Positions 55,211 through 63,773 of a stretch of 64,000 bases of DNA are shown piece by piece. Within the stretch, counting starts at the first letter, position 1. Each line of letters starts with the position of its first letter. Source of the stretch: Bacteroidota bacterium (GTDB lineage Bacteria; Bacteroidota; Bacteroidia; Bacteroidales; Prolixibacteraceae). The stretch is from assembly GCA_030698405.1 (NCBI GenBank), contig JAUYMU010000137.1, positions 1-64,000 on the forward strand, in the 5' to 3' direction. The notes below the pieces were generated by a model that did no database searches, was not told the DNA's origin, and saw only the letters and a program-made list of their open reading frames with translations. The translations under genes and the position numbers were made by a program.

Positions 55211-55327
55211 ATGAAAACTTATTAAGGCGAGAGAAAGAAATGTTTGAACAGCAGTAACATAAGCTTGGAATAACAAAATCGGAACTGGCAAGTCATAGAA
55301 GTGCTTCAACAAATTAAAATTGGTGGA

Positions 55328-57076
55328 ATGAAAAAATTACTTTCAAAAACAGACATAACAAAGAAAGATTCTCCGGAAGATTTCAGGACACAAGGTACAA
55401 CTGACAAAAATGAAGATGTACAGCCTGATGAAAAACTGAAAGAATCGGAAATGCGATACCGGCGGTTGTTCGAATCGGCAAAAGACGGAATCCTGATTCT
55501 CGATTTCAAAACAGGCGATATAGTTGATGCAAATCCATTTATCGTTAAAATTATTGATTTGCCTTTAGAAGAAGTACTCGGAAAAAAACTTTGGGAAATC
55601 GGACTTTTCAGCAATAAAGAAGATTCTGAACTTGCCTTTATCGAGTTGAAAACGAATGGCTATATCCGTTTTGAAGACATGCCAATACAAAGGCGAAATG
55701 GGAAAGCTATTCAGGTTGAATTTATAAGCAATGTTTATTTAGAAAACAGAACAAACGTTATTCAATGTAATATCAGGGATATAACAGAACGGGTTAAGCA
55801 AGAATTTGCCTTAAAAGAAAGTGATCAGAACCTAAAGAAGCAAAACACAGAATACGCTAATCTTAATAAAGAATACACAGCACTTAATAAAGAATTAAAG
55901 AAAAAATTTGATCAAATTCAGCAAATCAACAATGATTTGATTTTGGCAAAAAATAAGGCTGAAGAGTCGGATCAGCTAAAATCTGCATTCCTGTCCAATA
56001 TGAGCCATGAAATTCGGACACCCATGAACGCAATAACCGGATTTTCAGAATTACTTTTGCATCTGGGATCATCATCGGAAGATAAACTTGAAAAGTACCT
56101 TAATATTATTAATGCCAGCAGCAGGCAGCTTTTATCAGTTATAAACGATATAATTGACATTTCAAAAATAGAATCCGGTCAGTTGTCTATTGAATCAGAA
56201 TCAGTTAACATCAATAAGTTAATGGATGAATTATGCGTTACGTACACTCATTTGGTCGATTTAAAGAAAGTAAAATTAATTTGTCAGCTTGTTAATCCCA
56301 ATAAACTTATTCAGGTTAAAACAGATGGGAACCGAATCAGACAGGTGATTTGTAATTTATTGAACAATGCCATCAAATTTACGAAAGAAGGTGAAATCAG
56401 CTTTGGATATACTGTTCAGGAAAATTTCATTGAGTTTTATGTTAGTGATACCGGTATGGGCATCGCACCTGAAAACCTGTCACTTATTTTTAATCGCTTC
56501 AGACAGGTGAAAGCAACCAACAGTCAGGTAAATGAAGGCAATGGATTAGGATTGGCCATTGCAAAAGCTTTGGTTGAAAAGCTTGGCGGAACCATTGGCG
56601 TTGATTCGAAACCCGGGATAGGTTCAAATTTTAAATTTACAATTCCCTACGAAAATAAAACAGTTGATACTGTGTCAAAACCTATTGAAACAGACAATTA
56701 CAATTGGGAAGATAAAACCATTCTAATTGCTGAAGATGAAGCAATTAACCATACATATATTAAAGAAATACTTTCAGATACAAATGCAAAAATACTTCAG
56801 GCGTGGGATGGGAAGCAGGCTGTTGATTTTGTAAAAACCGACCCTGAAATTTCATTGGTTTTAATGGATCTGAAAATGCCTGTAATGGATGGGCACGAAG
56901 CCTTGCACATAATTAAACAAATTAAGCCGGATCTGCCTGTTATTGCTCAAACGGCTTATGCAAACAGCGACAGCAGGAAAAGTGCCTTGAAAGGTGGTTT
57001 TGATAATTATATCACAAAACCCATTGACAGCGCCCTACTCATGGAGGTATTAGACAATTATCTTTCAGAAGATTGA
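55328..57076 (+). CDS. hybrid histidine kinase: PAS, HisKA, HATPase, REC
   Basis: A 582-residue cytoplasmic kinase. The ATG at 55328 (MKKLLSKTDITKKD) is preferred to the GTG at 55301. A PAS domain (about residues 40-160; YRRLFESAKDGILILDFKTG) is followed by a coiled coil of another type (EYANLNKEYTALNKELKKKF), HisKA (SNMSHEIRTPMNAITGF), complete HATPase_c (VSDTGMGIAPENL, GNGLGLAIAKALVEKLGGT) and a receiver (LVLMDLKMPVMDG, ITKPID). All catalytic residues are present. Behind element H; followed by an AraC-type gene. Confidence 0.92.
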   Translation: MKKLLSKTDITKKDSPEDFRTQGTTDKNEDVQPDEKLKESEMRYRRLFESAKDGILILDFKTGDIVDANPFIVKIIDLPLEEVLGKKLWEIGLFSNKEDSELAFIELKTNGYIRFEDMPIQRRNGKAIQVEFISNVYLENRTNVIQCNIRDITERVKQEFALKESDQNLKKQNTEYANLNKEYTALNKELKKKFDQIQQINNDLILAKNKAEESDQLKSAFLSNMSHEIRTPMNAITGFSELLLHLGSSSEDKLEKYLNIINASSRQLLSVINDIIDISKIESGQLSIESESVNINKLMDELCVTYTHLVDLKKVKLICQLVNPNKLIQVKTDGNRIRQVICNLLNNAIKFTKEGEISFGYTVQENFIEFYVSDTGMGIAPENLSLIFNRFRQVKATNSQVNEGNGLGLAIAKALVEKLGGTIGVDSKPGIGSNFKFTIPYENKTVDTVSKPIETDNYNWEDKTILIAEDEAINHTYIKEILSDTNAKILQAWDGKQAVDFVKTDPEISLVLMDLKMPVMDGHEALHIIKQIKPDLPVIAQTAYANSDSRKSALKGGFDNYITKPIDSALLMEVLDNYLSED

Positions 57077-57152
57077 ACCTAAATAAGTACCAGATAATTG
57101 ATGAGTTATTTAATCCATTCAACTATTAATTTCACCCATATTCTACTATAAA

Positions 57153-57671
57153 ATGAAAAACGAGATCCAAGTAACAATCGAAATAAACGGGCAGAATAAT
57201 CCGGAACAGCATGGTGAAATTGCAGAATTACTTAAAGTAGAATCAGAAGTAAAAATTTCGAATGACAATAAACAAATTTCTACTTCAGATCAGTTAGATA
57301 CTGAGTTATATAAGCTGATTGAAGAAATTAAAACTGCCGTTCATCAGTTAATTTATCTTTCTGACAAACTTCCGGATCAGAAAACTTCAAACTATATCAT
57401 TAATAAAGTCAACCGCGAATATTCCTATCTGAACGAACTTTTTATAAGCAATACAGGCATTTCGATTAAAAAGTACATCAATATCCAGAAAATTGAACTC
57501 GTTAAAGAAATACTGTTTTACGACGAAACCGATCTGTTTGTAATTGCCCGTAAATTAAATTTTCGAAGTGTATCGAAATTAGAAGACAAGTTTATTAAAC
57601 AAACCGGTGTATCTGTTGCTTTTTACAAACTACTTCGAAAAACCAGTGCAGGAAAATCCAAAAATGTGTGA
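57153..57671 (+). CDS. AraC-type DNA-binding protein, divergent
   Basis: A 172-residue protein. Residues about 70-165 match the AraC/XylS helix-turn-helix of the 28062 and 63065 proteins (VNREYSYLNELFISNTGISIKKYIN, DETDLFVIARKLNFRSVSKLEDKFIKQTG - read as two segments), but the N-terminal 65 residues are unrelated, beginning as a strand (IQVTIEINGQN) and then charged. No HMA-type motif. It follows the hybrid kinase by 76 bp. The stop TGA is inside element I. Confidence 0.8.
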   Translation: MKNEIQVTIEINGQNNPEQHGEIAELLKVESEVKISNDNKQISTSDQLDTELYKLIEEIKTAVHQLIYLSDKLPDQKTSNYIINKVNREYSYLNELFISNTGISIKKYINIQKIELVKEILFYDETDLFVIARKLNFRSVSKLEDKFIKQTGVSVAFYKLLRKTSAGKSKNV

Positions 57672-57731
57672 ATTATGCAATTATTTTCAAAAATTGTGTA
57701 AGCCTTTGGTCGGTGCATCGCAGTATATTTA
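57667..57731 (+). promoter_or_regulatory. shared stress element I, upstream of dps and overlapping an AraC-type gene stop
   Basis: GAATTATGCAAT (ATGCAA 57675-57680) and AAATTGTGTAAG (GTGTAA 57696-57701), period 21, then 26 bp to TTTA at 57728-57731. Confidence 0.88.
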
Positions 57732-57773
57732 TACAGATATAATTTTGTGAGTCTAAATGTAAATCAATAATTT

Positions 57774-58313
57774 ATGAAACCAGTAAACGAAATTCCAGAC
57801 CAAAACAACGAAGTTGTTGTTACTTTTCTCAATCTTCTGCTGGCTGATGAATATGTACTATATACCAAAACCAGAACTGCACACTGGAACGTTGATGGTT
57901 CAAACTACTTCGAACTGAATGTTTTTCTGGAACACCAATATAATTTACTGGACGTGATCATTGATGATCTGGCAGAACAGATCAGATCGCTCGGATATTT
58001 TGCATTGGGCTCACTCAAAGATTTCCTGAGTGTTGCACAAATGGGTGAAGATAATCGCAACTATGAAAACTCATCGCAAATTCTCGGTTCGCTTTTACAC
58101 GATCACGAAGCAATTATCAGTATTATTGAACATGAGATACCACCAATTTCAGATGAACTTAAAAGCATGGAAACTGCCTCTTTTTTAGCCGGAATATTGG
58201 ACAAACAAAGGAAATCGGCCCGCCAGATCAAGGCATATTTATCAAGTCCTGAATTAAATTCAGACAACCATCTTCGAATTGTTTATAACCAATCAGTCGA
58301 ACAGCAGTTATAA
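57774..58313 (+). CDS. dps: Dps-family ferritin-like DNA-protection protein
   Basis: A 179-residue protein with the Dps four-helix bundle: ferroxidase ligands in KTRTAHWNVDGSNYFELNVF and HQYNLLDVIIDDLAEQIRSLG are the conserved His and Asp/Glu residues. Dps oligomers oxidise and store iron and protect DNA under starvation and oxidative stress. Slightly longer than average because of a C-terminal tail. Under element I, which gives a direct stress link to the regulon. Confidence 0.93.
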   Translation: MKPVNEIPDQNNEVVVTFLNLLLADEYVLYTKTRTAHWNVDGSNYFELNVFLEHQYNLLDVIIDDLAEQIRSLGYFALGSLKDFLSVAQMGEDNRNYENSSQILGSLLHDHEAIISIIEHEIPPISDELKSMETASFLAGILDKQRKSARQIKAYLSSPELNSDNHLRIVYNQSVEQQL

Positions 58314-58407
58314 ATTCAAATTGAATTCAAAACCTCAACCATATTACAGGAAACTGGCTGGAGGAAATAATAACCATGAATAAAATATCTGAGCTTAATA
58401 AAAAATT

Positions 58408-58614
58408 ATGAGAAAATTTTCAAACAACACCCTGCTCTATGCAGTTGCGATATTGGTTATTATAGTAGCTTTTTTACTACTGGGCGGTGGCTCAATGCTC
58501 AAAGGAAACAGATCATTGGGTCTGGAAAATCTTAGATGGTTGCAGATTTTGATTAGTTTAGCGATCGGATTCGGACTGGGCTTGTTATACTCCCGAAGGA
58601 GGAGATGGTGGTAG
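58408..58614 (+). CDS. two-segment small membrane protein with RRRRWW tail
   Basis: A 68-residue protein: membrane segments LLYAVAILVIIVAFLLLGGG and LQILISLAIGFGLGLLYS, ending in the basic-aromatic tail RRRRWW. Unknown family. It lies between dps and 58705 on the same strand and may be in the dps transcript. Confidence 0.65.
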   Translation: MRKFSNNTLLYAVAILVIIVAFLLLGGGSMLKGNRSLGLENLRWLQILISLAIGFGLGLLYSRRRRWW

Positions 58615-58704
58615 TCCGCAATCTAAAACTATTTTAATCAATTATTCATGATTGCAAACTCAAAATCGGCCAATGTCACAAGATGGACTGGAGCCAAACG
58701 AAAA

Positions 58705-59070
58705 ATGAAAAAATTCTTTTTTGGTATTATCTTCCTGATTGTAATTATTTCAGGCCCCTTTATTTACGTGAAGTATTTTTATACTTACAGCGAAGGATAC
58801 CGTGCCGGACTGTTGCAGAAATTTTCGCGCAAGGGCAATCTGTTCAAAACCTACGAGGGTGAGATGATACTCAGCAGCGTAACAGGAAATCAGAACGTCG
58901 CGATTGCATCTGAAAAATTCTTTTTTTCGGTAACCGACAAGAATGTGGCAAATCACCTTGATACGATACAGGGGCAAATGGTGATCGTTCATTACAATCA
59001 GAAAAACGGCGCATTGTTCTGGAAGGGCGAATCGGAATACATAGTTGACAGCGTAAAGCCAATACCCTAG
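58705..59070 (+). CDS. single-span membrane protein of unknown function
   Basis: A 121-residue protein; start at 58705 (MKKFFFGIIFLIVIISGPF) is preferred to 58648, which adds 19 unrelated residues before the membrane segment. After one span, an exposed domain begins YTYSEGYRAGLLQKFSRKGN and has KTYEGEMILSS and HYNQKNGALFWKGES. This looks like a Bacteroidota-specific family. Function unknown. Confidence 0.7.
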   Translation: MKKFFFGIIFLIVIISGPFIYVKYFYTYSEGYRAGLLQKFSRKGNLFKTYEGEMILSSVTGNQNVAIASEKFFFSVTDKNVANHLDTIQGQMVIVHYNQKNGALFWKGESEYIVDSVKPIP

Positions 59071-59113
59071 CGAATTTTTCGTATCTTTCAGTGAATTTTC
59101 AACATAGATAACG

Positions 59114-62086
59114 GTGAAACAAGTGCAGGATAAATTGACAAAAATGTTAAGAAAAAAACCTTCTGAACCGGAGACCGTTAATTTCCCAATTGTTTGTATT
59201 GGGGCGTCTGCCGGAGGTTTGGAGGCCCTGGAACAATTTCTGAGCCATGTTCCCGGGAACAGCGGAATGGCGTATGTTGTTATCCAGCACCTCGATCCGA
59301 CACAAAAAGGAATGTTGCCCGAATTACTTCAGCGAGTTTCAACCATGGAAGTTTTTCAGGTGAGAGACCGTATGGCAGTTAAGCCGAACAAAGTGTATGT
59401 GATTCCGCCCAACAAAAGTATGTCAATATCCCAGGGAATTCTTCATCTGGTCGCTCCGGTCGAAATAAGAGGACTTCGTCTTCCAATCGATTTTTTCATG
59501 CTTTCGCTTGCTGACGACCAGCAGGAAAGGGCTGTAGGTGTGGTTCTTTCAGGAATGGGCTCCGACGGCAGCCTGGGACTTGGCGCCATAAAAGAACAAA
59601 ACGGTATTGTAATGGTACAGGAACCCTCCACTGCAAAATTCGACAGTATGCCGCGCAATGCCATCGCCTCGGTGATTGTAGATATTTTGGCTCCGGCCGA
59701 AGAGCTGCCTGAAAGACTGCTTAAACTTCTGAATCATATTCCCGAAATAAAATCAGTTTCTGACACAGAAGTTCAGAACAAAAATTCGCTCGAAAAAATC
59801 ATTGCCATTCTGCGCAAACAAACCGGAAACGATTTTTCGCTGTATAAGAAAAATACAATGTACCGTCGTATCGAAAGACGAATGGCAGTTCACCAAATCA
59901 AAAGAATAACTTCGTATGTCAGTTTTTTGAAAGAAAATCCACAGGAAGTGGAAATTCTTTTCAAGGAGCTGATGATTGGCGTAACCAATTTTTTCCGCGA
60001 CCCAACTGTTTGGGAAAAGCTGAAAGAGGCTTTTATCCCGGATTTGATTGCCGGTCTTCAGGAAGGTTCTACACTTAGGGCTTGGGTGGCAGGATGTTCA
60101 ACCGGAGAAGAAGCCTATTCGCTTGCCATCGTGTTTAAAGAAACACTCGAAAAAATAAAACCACACGGAGGTATTTTATTACAGATATTTGCCACCGATC
60201 TCGACAATGAAGCTATTGACGCTGCCAGAAAAGGAGTTTTCCCGGCAAATATTACTGCCGATGTATCGCCTGAACGACTGAACCGGTTTTTTATCCTTCA
60301 GGATGAGAATTACCGGGTAACCACCGAAATAAGGGAAATGGTTGTGTTTGCGCAACACAATATCATTATGCACCCTCCATTTACAAACCTCGATATTCTT
60401 ACCTGCCGTAATCTGCTGATTTATATGGATCAGGAACTGCAAAAGAAAATACTTGGGCTGTTTTATTATAGTCTTAATCCTGAAGGAATTATGGTGCTTG
60501 GCAGTTCTGAATCACTCGGGACCCAAAGTCATTTGTTCAAGGTGGCAGATAATAAACTGAAGATATACAAACCGTTGGACAAAATTTCAGCAACGCGCGA
60601 ATTATTCGATTTTCCCTCATCATTTTCCCGGTCTAGATCTACTGATATGGAGAAACAAATTCAAGTTAAATTGCCCCAAAATATTGAATCGCTTGCCGAT
60701 AAAATGTTGTTGCAGCATTTTTCGCCTCCCGGAGTTTTGGTAACTGAAAAAGGCGACATCGTTTACATTAGCGGACGCACCGGAAAATATCTGGAACCGG
60801 CAGTTGGCAAGGCAAACCTGAATATCTTCGCGATGCTTCGCGAAGGTTTGCGCAACGATTTCCCCATCGCGTTCCGTAAAGCCATCCTGACCAAAGAGGC
60901 TGTGGTTTTGCACAACATTAAAGTTGGCACAAACGGAGGCACACAAAACATCAATGTTACCCTGAAGTGGATCGATAAACCTGAACCTTTAAACGGGATG
61001 GTAATGATTATTTTCAATGATTTGCCAAAGGTTCCGGATGCTGAACTTCAGAAAAAAAAAGGTAATAAAACCATCGTTAATATTACGCAATCGGAGCTTG
61101 AGGCAGAGTTGCAGCATACGCGCGAAGAAATGCATTATACGCTCGAAGAAATGCAAACTTCGCAGGAAGAACTTAAATCGACCAACGAAGAATTGCAATC
61201 AACCAACGAAGAATTGCAATCGACCAATGAAGAACTTACGAGTTCGAAGGAAGAAATGCAAAGCCTGAACGAAGAATTGCAAACGGTAAACGCCGAATTA
61301 CAATCGAAGATCGATGATTATTCGAGGGTGAACAATGACATGAGGAACCTGCTCAACAGTACCGATATTGCCACCCTGTTTCTCGACAACAAATTACATA
61401 TCAGGCAATACACCCCACAGGCAACAAATATTTTTAAACTCATAAAAAGCGATATCGGACGGCCATTCACCGACCTGGTTTCTGACCTGATTTATCCTGA
61501 AATGGTTGAAGATACTGTAGAAGTAATAAAGACACTGGTTTTTATAAAAAAACAAATCCCAACAAAGGACGGACGTTGGTTTTCGGTACGAATCATGCCA
61601 TACCGCACCTTCGAAGACCGGATTGACGGACTGGTTATCACGTTTTTCAACATCACCGATCTAAAACAACTGGAAGCCAAATTATACGAAAACGAACAGG
61701 TACACCAGTTGATTTTGAATTCATCGTCTGATGTAATCATTAAATTATCAAAAGATTGCAACATTCTGGAATTTAATCCAGAAGCAGAAATATTTTTTGG
61801 AAAGAAACGGAAAGATGCAATCGGCCAGAGTTATATCCGGCAGTTTGTTCCGGAACCACTTCAGAAAAAAACTGAAAAAGACTTCCATAAACTATTGAAA
61901 GAAAGGGTGGTTGCCAATTTTAAAATGAAGATGACAGCAGCCGAAGGAAAAGAGTGCGAAGTTGAATGGACGGTAAATATCCTGCTCAACAGCTTACAGG
62001 CTGCAACAGAAATAATTTTGATAGCGAAAAAGAAGGGAGACGGGAGTCGGAAGTCAGAATACGGGAGACGGGAGTCGGAAGTTTGA
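59114..62086 (+). CDS. CheB-CheR-PAS fusion signalling protein
   Basis: A 990-residue cytoplasmic protein with GTG start (the Met at 59144 is an alternative). CheB methylesterase: S32 (CIGASAGG), H59 (VIQHLDPTQ), D151 (SGMGSDGSLG). CheR methyltransferase (about residues 215-480): NFFRDPTVW, AWVAGCSTGEEAYSLAI, FATDLDNEAIDAARKG, CRNLLIYM. A coiled coil of ELQSTNEEL repeats (about 650-730) leads to two PAS domains (about 740-980). No kinase or receiver. Such fusions regulate kinases in non-flagellar pathways; no receptors are present in the window. The C-terminus runs into a satellite. Confidence 0.92.
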   Translation: MKQVQDKLTKMLRKKPSEPETVNFPIVCIGASAGGLEALEQFLSHVPGNSGMAYVVIQHLDPTQKGMLPELLQRVSTMEVFQVRDRMAVKPNKVYVIPPNKSMSISQGILHLVAPVEIRGLRLPIDFFMLSLADDQQERAVGVVLSGMGSDGSLGLGAIKEQNGIVMVQEPSTAKFDSMPRNAIASVIVDILAPAEELPERLLKLLNHIPEIKSVSDTEVQNKNSLEKIIAILRKQTGNDFSLYKKNTMYRRIERRMAVHQIKRITSYVSFLKENPQEVEILFKELMIGVTNFFRDPTVWEKLKEAFIPDLIAGLQEGSTLRAWVAGCSTGEEAYSLAIVFKETLEKIKPHGGILLQIFATDLDNEAIDAARKGVFPANITADVSPERLNRFFILQDENYRVTTEIREMVVFAQHNIIMHPPFTNLDILTCRNLLIYMDQELQKKILGLFYYSLNPEGIMVLGSSESLGTQSHLFKVADNKLKIYKPLDKISATRELFDFPSSFSRSRSTDMEKQIQVKLPQNIESLADKMLLQHFSPPGVLVTEKGDIVYISGRTGKYLEPAVGKANLNIFAMLREGLRNDFPIAFRKAILTKEAVVLHNIKVGTNGGTQNINVTLKWIDKPEPLNGMVMIIFNDLPKVPDAELQKKKGNKTIVNITQSELEAELQHTREEMHYTLEEMQTSQEELKSTNEELQSTNEELQSTNEELTSSKEEMQSLNEELQTVNAELQSKIDDYSRVNNDMRNLLNSTDIATLFLDNKLHIRQYTPQATNIFKLIKSDIGRPFTDLVSDLIYPEMVEDTVEVIKTLVFIKKQIPTKDGRWFSVRIMPYRTFEDRIDGLVITFFNITDLKQLEAKLYENEQVHQLILNSSSDVIIKLSKDCNILEFNPEAEIFFGKKRKDAIGQSYIRQFVPEPLQKKTEKDFHKLLKERVVANFKMKMTAAEGKECEVEWTVNILLNSLQAATEIILIAKKKGDGSRKSEYGRRESEV

Positions 62087-62165
62087 AGACGGAAGACCGA
62101 AGACGGAAGACGGAAGTCAGAAGACCGAAGTCAGAAGACCGAAGACGGAAGATTAAAGACAGGAA
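62035..62165 (+). repeat. GACGGAAG-type minisatellite at the CheB-CheR gene end
   Basis: Irregular tandem copies of GACGGGAGTCGGAAGTC and GACGGAAGACCGAAG cross the stop codon (62084-62086). The last 18 or so residues of the protein (GDGSRKSEYGRRESEV) are repeat-encoded. Confidence 0.85.
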
Positions 62166-62203
62166 ACCAGTAATGAAAATAAATTTATAAACAGGTAAAA
62201 AAT

Positions 62204-62268
62204 AACCACATAGGCAGATAGTTCACATAGAAAAATAATAACTATGTTTTCTATGTGCCTATGTGGTT
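62204..62268 (-). repeat. 65-bp palindromic dispersed element, copy 2
   Basis: Begins AACCACATAGGCAGATAG and ends CTATGTGCCTATGTGGTT. It matches the reverse complement of 22755-22819 at 63 of 65 positions. Confidence 0.9.
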
Positions 62269-62327
62269 CAAAATTATAAACACATGAAAGACCAGAAAAT
62301 ACAGTCTTCCTACAAATTTTTAAAACC

Positions 62328-62897
62328 ATGAATTTAAACTATTTTGCCATGAACGAGGAACTGGATTATACAAATGCACAGACGTTACGAAAGAGTGCCG
62401 AAGAAAAACTGAAGGTAAGGCAAGATAAAACGAGCACTTCCACAATAGAAACCGATGTGAAAAGGCTCGTCCACGAACTTCAGGTGCACCAGATTGAACT
62501 GGAAATGCAGAACGAAGAACTGGTACAGGCAAACGAAAGGGCAGAGTCGTCGCTGAAAAAATACACCATGATGTACGATTTTGCACCCATGGGTTATTTT
62601 ACCCTCGATCAGAGCGGAATGATATGCGAGTTGAATTTTACCGGCGCAGAATTGCTTGGCGACAGGCGCTTTTCTCTTATCAACAGCAACTTTAAGTTAT
62701 TCGTTTCAGAAGAGACACTGCCCGTATTCAACAATTTCTTAAACCTGATTTATTTGGGCAGGTCGAAAGAATCGTGCAAAATAATGCTGGGGAGCGACTC
62801 CGAAAACCGGTGCCAGGTTTATATGGAAGGCATTGTAACAGGCGACAATGGTAAATGTCTTTTATCGGTAGTAGATATTACGAATTTCTATAAATAG
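62328..62897 (+). CDS. single PAS-domain protein
   Basis: A 189-residue protein (the Met at 62349 is an alternative start). A helical N-terminus with a coiled-coil linker (VHELQVHQIELEMQNEELVQ) leads into one PAS domain (about residues 78-185; YDFAPMGYFTLDQSGMICEL). The HELQVHQIELEMQNEEL linker is typical of PAS kinases of the ATPase-containing type, but no kinase domain follows. Possibly a truncated kinase or an adaptor for the CheB-CheR protein upstream. Confidence 0.8.
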   Translation: MNLNYFAMNEELDYTNAQTLRKSAEEKLKVRQDKTSTSTIETDVKRLVHELQVHQIELEMQNEELVQANERAESSLKKYTMMYDFAPMGYFTLDQSGMICELNFTGAELLGDRRFSLINSNFKLFVSEETLPVFNNFLNLIYLGRSKESCKIMLGSDSENRCQVYMEGIVTGDNGKCLLSVVDITNFYK

Positions 62898-63064
62898 GAC
62901 AATTTTATATCTTTATCAATTAATTGTATCAAAAGTAACCTTTGCCATTAAAAAGAGGTATAAATCAACAATGTTACTCAGTATGATATGGTAATCAGTC
63001 AGTAATACAACGGTTTTTAAAACCGGATAATTAAAGGATATGATTTTTCACTAACATTAGCAGC

Positions 63065-63625
63065 ATGGAGCTCCACATCAAAAATATGGTTAGTAATCGC
63101 TGCAAACTGATTTTAAAATCAGAACTTGAAAAACTTGAGATAAATTATACCGACATAAATCTGGGCAGTGCAGAAATTACCGAAGACATCACCCCGGAAA
63201 GGAAAAACCTGCTGGACTTCAATCTGAAAAAATTCGGGCTTTCGCTAATTGAAGACAAGAAAGGGATGTTGGTTGAAAAAATAAAAAATATCATCATTGA
63301 ATTGGTTCATTATTCAGAAAATCAGATCAAGCTAACCTTCTCTGATTATTTAAGCGAAAGACTAAATTACGATTACACCTATCTGGCCAATCTCTTTTCG
63401 GAACACCAGGGAATATCCATTGAACACTACTTTCTGAGCCACAAAATTGAACGGGTAAAGGAATTGCTGATTTACGACGAACTCAACATTACCGAAATAG
63501 CCTACAGATTGCATTACAGCAGTGTTGCGCATTTGTCGAACCAATTCAAAAAAATCACCGGATTAACCCCGTCCCACTACAAACATCTCAAGTCGAAAAA
63601 ACGTATTCCACTCGAAAAGGTGTGA
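63065..63625 (+). CDS. AraC-type regulator with HMA-like N-terminal domain, paralogue
   Basis: A 186-residue homologue of the 28062 regulator, with the same plan: MELHIKNMVSNRCKLILKSE (HMA-like strand-helix with MVSNRC), an acidic middle, and an AraC-type helix-turn-helix pair (LNYDYTYLANLFSEHQGIS, LNITEIAYRLHYSSVAHLSN). MVSNRC keeps the spacing of the HMA metal motif but has Ser for the first Cys in both copies. The stop TGA is inside element J, 4 bp upstream of its first ATGTAA. Candidate regulator of the element series. Confidence 0.82.
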   Translation: MELHIKNMVSNRCKLILKSELEKLEINYTDINLGSAEITEDITPERKNLLDFNLKKFGLSLIEDKKGMLVEKIKNIIIELVHYSENQIKLTFSDYLSERLNYDYTYLANLFSEHQGISIEHYFLSHKIERVKELLIYDELNITEIAYRLHYSSVAHLSNQFKKITGLTPSHYKHLKSKKRIPLEKV

Positions 63626-63685
63626 ATAATGTAACTCCTCTCTGCAATTGTGTAACACTTTCACGTAATTTCAGACCCATCTTTG
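63621..63685 (+). promoter_or_regulatory. shared stress element J, overlapping the AraC-type gene stop
   Basis: GAATAATGTAAC (ATGTAA 63629-63634) and CAATTGTGTAAC (GTGTAA 63650-63655), period 21, then 26 bp to TTTG at 63682-63685. The controlled gene lies beyond the window. Confidence 0.88.
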
Positions 63686-63773
63686 TTTCAATTAAGAATG
63701 AACCTATTTGAAAATTCATTCAATGAGGCCACTCCGAAAAGTCAAAGTGTCAAAAAATAGTCCTGAAAGGACT

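Noticed and set aside
32241-63685. Integron-like cassette array to explain element-gene modules
   Set aside because: No integrase is present and the element has a direct, not inverted, core with a fixed promoter geometry; regulation explains it better.
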